34,910 bases of DNA from Candidatus Nomurabacteria bacterium GW2011_GWC2_42_20 (GTDB taxonomy: Bacteria > Patescibacteriota > Minisyncoccia > Phycocordibacterales > UBA1550): the NCBI GenBank assembly GCA_000998425.1, contig LCDG01000002.1:1-34910 (forward strand), given 5' to 3'. This document shows positions 30,780-34,910 of the stretch, piece by piece. The position numbers were made by a program, and so were the translations under genes. The notes below the pieces were generated by a model that saw only the letters and a list, made by a program, of their open reading frames with translations, was not told the DNA's origin and did not search any database. Each line of letters begins with the position of its first letter. The stretch's first letter is position 1.

Positions 30780-32036
30780 CTAGAAATCATGTATAACGTG
30801 CCTATATACGTACGAGGAAAACGCAATGAAGGTTGCGCCTATCAACAATGTGGCTACTGGAGTTACGACGGTGGCAATCACACCGCCAAGAAGCGGAGGG
30901 AATGCCTGAGCTAGAGCATTCACACTACTATTGATCCCTAAAACCTCACCTTGAATTCCTTCTCCAGCGCGCCTACTCACTGCTGCTGTGAGGTTCGCCA
31001 TGGTGAGGCCGACAGATACTGCAAATAGTGGCGCGATAGCATAAATAATAAATGTGCTTGGAGCAAACGCAAGTAGCGCAACACTGAGCGACGCAAGCGG
31101 AATAGATAATCGAAGAATTTGTTTTTCAGTGAAGCGACGAGTTACTGGGCGCGTGATGAGTCCTTGAGTAATTACAATAAAAATCCCAACAAAGCTAAAG
31201 TATGTTCCAATGTCTACTTCGCTCATTGCAAAGCGGTATACGAGAAGCACGCCAAGAAACGACGTATAAAAAGAGAAACCTGATTGAAACAAAAAATTTA
31301 CACCAAAAAGCGCGCGAAGTGCACCTGGACGAAATGCGCGTACTATATTGTGAAAAGAACGAAAAAATGAAAGCTTACCTGGAAACTTTCTGATATTTTT
31401 GTTTGTCTCAGGGAGAACTAAAAACACCCACAAGGCATTTGCCCCGGCTAAAAATGCTGAGAACCAAAACGGTGTTGCTGCGCCAAAAACACCTAGTCCT
31501 TGCGGATTAGAAAGTATCCCGCCTATTGAAGGGCCTAGAATAAACCCGATGCCAAATGCTGCACCAATAAGCCCAAACCGCGCGGCGCGCAATGCTGGTG
31601 GAGTAATATCCGCTATGACGGCCTGAGCAATCCCAATATTACCAGCAGACAATCCCCCCGCAATCCTCGCAAGGATGAGTAGTGGAACACTTTGTATTGC
31701 AATTCCAATAGCAAAAAGTGAGTACGATATAAAACTTCCAAGAAGCGCCAACGATAGCATTTTCTTGCGACCGTATCTGTCAGAGAGCTCTCCGAATATG
31801 GGCGCTGAAATAAACATTCCCGCTGCATAAAGAGCTAGTAATAGACCTACTAAAAAATATCCACTTTCTCCGTACGTGGTACTACTTAGAATATAATGCG
31901 GAGATACTGGATTCGTAAAGAGCTGCGGAATGATTGGGATTAAAATCCCGATTCCGAGCATGTCAACAAGTATTGTGATAAAAAGAAGCGGAACGATCTT
32001 TCGAGAAGAATCTTTTTTGCTGGTACTAGAAAACAT
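30780..32036 (-). CDS. Major facilitator superfamily transporter (TetA/multidrug-type)
   Basis: A 418-aa protein with about 12 membrane segments. After a short basic N-terminus it has LLFITILVDMLGIGILIPIIPQL, typical of the TetA-like DHA1 group. The cytoplasmic loop 2-3 motif A is GELSDRYGRKKML, and AGGLSAGNIGIAQAVIADITPP is also typical. It probably exports drugs or small metabolites by proton antiport; substrate cannot be told. It lies 7 nt after pgk on the same strand, so it is likely in the tpiA-pgk operon. Confidence 0.9.
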   Translation of the reverse strand: MFSSTSKKDSSRKIVPLLFITILVDMLGIGILIPIIPQLFTNPVSPHYILSSTTYGESGYFLVGLLLALYAAGMFISAPIFGELSDRYGRKKMLSLALLGSFISYSLFAIGIAIQSVPLLILARIAGGLSAGNIGIAQAVIADITPPALRAARFGLIGAAFGIGFILGPSIGGILSNPQGLGVFGAATPFWFSAFLAGANALWVFLVLPETNKNIRKFPGKLSFFRSFHNIVRAFRPGALRALFGVNFLFQSGFSFYTSFLGVLLVYRFAMSEVDIGTYFSFVGIFIVITQGLITRPVTRRFTEKQILRLSIPLASLSVALLAFAPSTFIIYAIAPLFAVSVGLTMANLTAAVSRRAGEGIQGEVLGINSSVNALAQAFPPLLGGVIATVVTPVATLLIGATFIAFSSYVYRHVIHDF

Positions 32037-32043
32037 AAAAAAC

Positions 32044-33249
32044 TTATCTCTTTTTACACTTTATAACAGCATCAATACCAACGAGTTTCCCGTCAGAAAG
32101 ATAATCCAGTGTCGCGCCACCGCCAGTTGATACAAATGAGAGCTTATTACCCAAACCAAGCTTTTCTACAACTACAGCGGTATCTCCTCCTCCAATTATT
32201 GATGTTGCTTTAATTTCTGCAATTTCATTCAGGAGCGTGATGGTACCCTTGTCAAATCCTCCTTCATAATAACCGAGTGGTCCATTCCACACGACAAGTT
32301 TTGTCTTTTTGAGTATGTGTGCAAGATTTTTGATAGTCTCTGGACCAACATCTACAATTATTTCTGTTGATGACACGTTGTCGATGTTTTTTATTGCTAT
32401 CTTGTTGCTGTCGATATTTTTTACAACAACGTCGGACGGCAAAATTATTTTTCCATTTTTCAAAAGCGGCGTGAGCTTGAAATCATAGGTATCAACAACA
32501 GACTTCCCAACTTCAAGTCCAATATCATGAAAGAAATCATTTGCAAGGATCCCGCCCACAAACACATGGTCAGCGATTTTCATAAACTTTTTCATAAGTG
32601 GCATTTTTGTATCAAACTTTGCTCCTCCTAAAATAAAGAGAAATGGGTGCTTTGGATTGAGCGCTAGTGAAAGATTTTTTATCTCATCTGAAATAAGCAG
32701 ACCTATATAACTAGGAAGGTACTTTGTAATACCGACTACTGACGCATGCGCGCGATGCGACACAGCAAAAGCATCATTTACATATACGTCACCAAAAGAT
32801 GCAAGATATTTTGCAAACTCTGGATCATTCTCTAGCTCTCGATTATCGAGGCGCAGGTTCTCAAATACGACGACCCCACCTTCTGGCAAACTATCCACAA
32901 CCATACGCGCTTGCTCTGTGCGAAAATCTGGCACAAACCCAACTTTCATTTTTCTCCGCCCACCATCGCCACCTGTTTTTTTTGAGCGATAGGTGGTGGC
33001 GGGCAAGGTATTCAAATACTGAACAACAGGCTTTAGCGAAGAAGAAGCATCTTTGCCGATATGTGACAATATTATCACTCGAGCCTTTTTCTTTATTAAA
33101 TATTCCACAGTTGGCAATGCGCGGTCGATGCGCATTGTCTCAACGATCTTTCCATTCTGTGTTGGCACATTAAAATCAAGGCGGAGCACAACACGTTTAC
33201 CTTTTAAATTCTTAATATCCTTTATTGTGGGTATTGCTATTTCTTTCAT
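32044..33249 (-). CDS. pgk: Phosphoglycerate kinase
   Basis: A 401-aa glycolytic kinase that transfers phosphate from 1,3-bisphosphoglycerate to ADP. The N-terminal VVLRLDFNVPTQNGKI, LSHIGK, FENLRLDNRE and NDAFAVSHRAHASVVGI segments and the C-terminal nucleotide site IGGGDTAVVVEKLG with FVSTGGGATLDYL are all present. A Lys/Gly-rich insertion (YRSKKTGGDGGRRKMKVGF) lies before the DF motif. It starts 1 nt after the tpiA stop, so the two are translationally coupled. Confidence 0.96.
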   Translation of the reverse strand: MKEIAIPTIKDIKNLKGKRVVLRLDFNVPTQNGKIVETMRIDRALPTVEYLIKKKARVIILSHIGKDASSSLKPVVQYLNTLPATTYRSKKTGGDGGRRKMKVGFVPDFRTEQARMVVDSLPEGGVVVFENLRLDNRELENDPEFAKYLASFGDVYVNDAFAVSHRAHASVVGITKYLPSYIGLLISDEIKNLSLALNPKHPFLFILGGAKFDTKMPLMKKFMKIADHVFVGGILANDFFHDIGLEVGKSVVDTYDFKLTPLLKNGKIILPSDVVVKNIDSNKIAIKNIDNVSSTEIIVDVGPETIKNLAHILKKTKLVVWNGPLGYYEGGFDKGTITLLNEIAEIKATSIIGGGDTAVVVEKLGLGNKLSFVSTGGGATLDYLSDGKLVGIDAVIKCKKR

Positions 33250-33250
33250 G

Positions 33251-34018
33251 TCACTTTATTTTCTCCGCGCTCATTAATATCTCGCCAAATATTTTTGGGT
33301 CCAAGCTCGCGCGCCCTACAAGAAGCCCATCCACTTGCGATTTCATCAAAAATTCCCATGCATTTTTTGCGTCTACAGAGCCTCCATACAGTATCGGCAC
33401 CACCATACCTTCCTTGCCATATAAATCTGAAAGCGTTTTTTTGATAAGGATCGAAACCTCTAAAGCGTCATCTGTGGATGCGGGGCGTAGCGCGTGCTTT
33501 CCTATTGCCCATACAGGCTCGTACGCGATTACCACTTTTGCCAAATCTTTTTTCTGAACACCATGCAACGCTAGCCTTATCTGACCAGAAATAAATTTCA
33601 TATAATCACCATCCTGATCGCGAACTTTCTCTCCAACACAAAGCACGACAGTGATGCCTGCCTTAATACCAGCAAGAACTTTTTTGTTCACGAGTTCATC
33701 AGATTCTCCTATCGCGCGTCTCTCTGAATGCCCAACGATGACATGAGTGAGCTTTAGAGATGAGAGCATCAATGGCGACACCTCCCCAGTATACGCACCA
33801 TCATTCTCAATCCACGCATTTTGTGCGCCTATGGTACAACGATGCCCAGTCACTAACTTTTGTAAATCACTCACATGTACAAATGGCGGGCAAATAACCG
33901 TTTGTACATTACGGAGAGTACTTGCCAATTTTTTAATGTCTACAAACCTTGTTTTTGCATCTTTTATGCTTACTGGGTACATTTTCCAGTTGCCGATAAT
34001 GAGTTTTTTTGATTTCAT
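33251..34018 (-). CDS. tpiA: Triosephosphate isomerase
   Basis: A 255-aa (beta/alpha)8 enzyme interconverting dihydroxyacetone phosphate and glyceraldehyde 3-phosphate. N10 and K12 (IGNWKMYP), the catalytic His in VGHSERRAIGE and the catalytic Glu in IAYEPVWAIG are present, and LYGGSVDAKNAWEF forms the phosphate site. Loop 6, usually AIGTGKTA, reads AIGKHALRPAS here, so the flexible lid differs. The ATG is 6 nt after a TGC-TACAAT extended -10. It is first in a tpiA-pgk-MFS operon. Confidence 0.95.
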   Translation of the reverse strand: MKSKKLIIGNWKMYPVSIKDAKTRFVDIKKLASTLRNVQTVICPPFVHVSDLQKLVTGHRCTIGAQNAWIENDGAYTGEVSPLMLSSLKLTHVIVGHSERRAIGESDELVNKKVLAGIKAGITVVLCVGEKVRDQDGDYMKFISGQIRLALHGVQKKDLAKVVIAYEPVWAIGKHALRPASTDDALEVSILIKKTLSDLYGKEGMVVPILYGGSVDAKNAWEFLMKSQVDGLLVGRASLDPKIFGEILMSAEKIK

Positions 34019-34024
34019 ACGGCT

Positions 34025-34033
34025 ATTGTAGCA
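34025..34033 (-). promoter_or_regulatory. Leaderless-type extended -10 of tpiA
   Basis: On the minus strand TGC-TACAAT, then AGCCGT, then the ATG at 34018. The 6-nt spacing matches recJ, HIT, DedA and MBL. Confidence 0.6.
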
Positions 34034-34042
34034 CAGGATTCA

Positions 34043-34102
34043 CAGTAGCAATAAATAAAAGACGTTCATTTTAAAATGAACGTCTTTTATTTATTGCTAC
34101 TG
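34043..34102. terminator. 60-bp perfect palindrome at the 3' end of the surface-protein gene
   Basis: Two exact 30-base arms meet at TTTTAAAA without a spacer. The core is GACGTTCATTTT and the arms contain TTTTATTTATTGCTACTG outward. The TAG stop of the upstream gene (34097-34099) lies in the arm. It probably ends that gene's transcript and insulates it from the tpiA promoter 10 nt away. Confidence 0.85.
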
Positions 34103-34910
34103 GCCTTCCTTCCAATCCTGAATTGTCCATGCCCCGCCTGGCCCAGAGTTAAATAGTACATTTTGAAGCCCAGACTCATATATTACACTTGAAGAACCAT
34201 CAAGTGATATCTTATACCCAGTTACCTCTCTTACAGATGTGGTATTTCTAAGATATATAGTCCCGAGACGCGCGTATAAAATAATCGCTCCTGTTACTCC
34301 GTCTGCAACCCTTATCGCATCCTCGTTAACTCCCTGTGATGCTGCACTATTCTCAGAAAGAAGCATGACCCAAGAATTTGCGCCAGCACCTTCAAAAATA
34401 GGATTATAGTTCTCTACTTCAATTTCACTACTATCGATACGATCTGCTGGATTATCAGCAATCATAACCATACTTAGACCCTGGCCAGAAAGTGAAGGAT
34501 CTACGCGTACAGTCAAATACTTCGAGATATCTATCTTCCCTCTTACCCATACTGGTCCAGTAAGGGTGATAGTAGGGCCACTGCCAGATGTCGCTCCAGT
34601 TATTTCTAAGTCACACTGTATTTCAACAGGGCCTAGGCTTCGTGAAGAATTTATTATATATTCATACTCATACGTACCGTCCCCTTCAAGATGTGATGAG
34701 CATTCTGCCTGCGTAATCACACCACCCGCTGTCGCAGCAGCCTCCCATGATTCTATTTGTGGGCGTTGAATAGGGAGAGCTACTGGTTCTTGTGTCCCCC
34801 ATGGGTAGGTACATGAACCACGGTTTGAACCAGAGATTGTGTTACAGGTTACAGTAGTACTTGCAATAATAGAGCTGTATATCTTGTTTGCATACATTGA
34901 TGCAGTACCT
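34097..34910 (-). CDS. Surface or pilus-associated protein, 3' part (5' end outside window)
   Basis: The frame is open to the right edge, so the gene starts beyond the window; at least 270 residues are visible. Features are Ser/Thr/Gly-rich extracellular sequence, a central beta-rich part (TLTGPVWVRGKIDISKYL, then MVMIADNPADRID), and the C-terminal VTGAIILYARLGTIYLRNT...VREVTGYKISLDGSSSVIYESGL...NSGPGGAWTIQDWKE. From memory, this C-terminal pattern recurs in large Parcubacteria proteins with a type IV pilin-like N-terminus. Product likely exported and beta-helical; exact role unknown. Confidence 0.75.
   Translation of the reverse strand, partial: GTASMYANKIYSSIIASTTVTCNTISGSNRGSCTYPWGTQEPVALPIQRPQIESWEAAATAGGVITQAECSSHLEGDGTYEYEYIINSSRSLGPVEIQCDLEITGATSGSGPTITLTGPVWVRGKIDISKYLTVRVDPSLSGQGLSMVMIADNPADRIDSSEIEVENYNPIFEGAGANSWVMLLSENSAASQGVNEDAIRVADGVTGAIILYARLGTIYLRNTTSVREVTGYKISLDGSSSVIYESGLQNVLFNSGPGGAWTIQDWKEGQ

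Overview
The window looks like a chromosomal segment of a Candidate Phyla Radiation (Patescibacteria) organism, most likely of the Parcubacteria/Paceibacteria group. The signs are a reduced ribosomal superoperon with no uL30 gene between uS5 and uL15, long low-complexity tails on several ribosomal proteins, surface proteins with the SGYAW-type repeats common in Parcubacteria, and an almost complete lack of Shine-Dalgarno (SD) sequences. No rRNA, tRNA, insertion sequence or CRISPR array was recognised.

Layout. From about 20.2 kb leftwards on the minus strand lie rpsL, rpsG, a 58-aa acidic ORF, fusA, a 69-aa cassette gene, tuf, and then the S10/spc superoperon: rpsJ rplC rplD rplW rplB, rpsS rplV rpsC rplP rpmC rpsQ rplN rplX rplE, rpsN rpsH rplF rplR rpsE rplO secY adk map. 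The superoperon is broken twice. A secreted surface-protein gene sits between rplB and rpsS, and two tiny autonomous genes sit between rplE and rpsN. After each break ribosomal transcription appears to restart from a promoter of one class (TTGACA-16-TGnTARGAT), which is also found before tuf. rplE is interrupted: about 40 nt (13 residues) are missing and the frame is shifted.

From 20.3 to 24.9 kb there are a site-2-type protease, zinc-type bL28 on the plus strand, a frameshifted adhesin-like surface gene with its membrane-anchored partner, a stand-alone metallo-beta-lactamase domain related to the C-terminus of ComEC, and a divergent DedA-family gene. From 24.9 to 34.9 kb there are the ComEC channel gene, an unknown 169-aa cassette gene, RNase HI with an unusual C-terminal domain, RecJ, a HIT protein, two small membrane proteins, an MFS transporter, pgk, tpiA and the 3' part of another surface protein.

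Regulatory picture. Three translation-start styles can be seen. Operon genes have no SD. Several first genes have an extended -10 that ends 6-7 nt before the ATG, as expected for leaderless mRNA; the DedA/MBL pair shares a near-palindromic 20-bp version. Four small cassette genes stand out by having strong SDs, their own terminators and candidate promoters. Two copies of a conserved promoter block (TTATCCACA-19-TTGCGG-18-TAAACT) occur, one with a C10 tract in the spacer ahead of surface genes, which suggests phase variation. Long palindromes are frequent in intergenic spaces. Three of them share a core and ends but have different stems. No complete new enzymatic system is evident; the most unusual content is in this regulatory and palindrome architecture and in the interruptions of the ribosomal operon.
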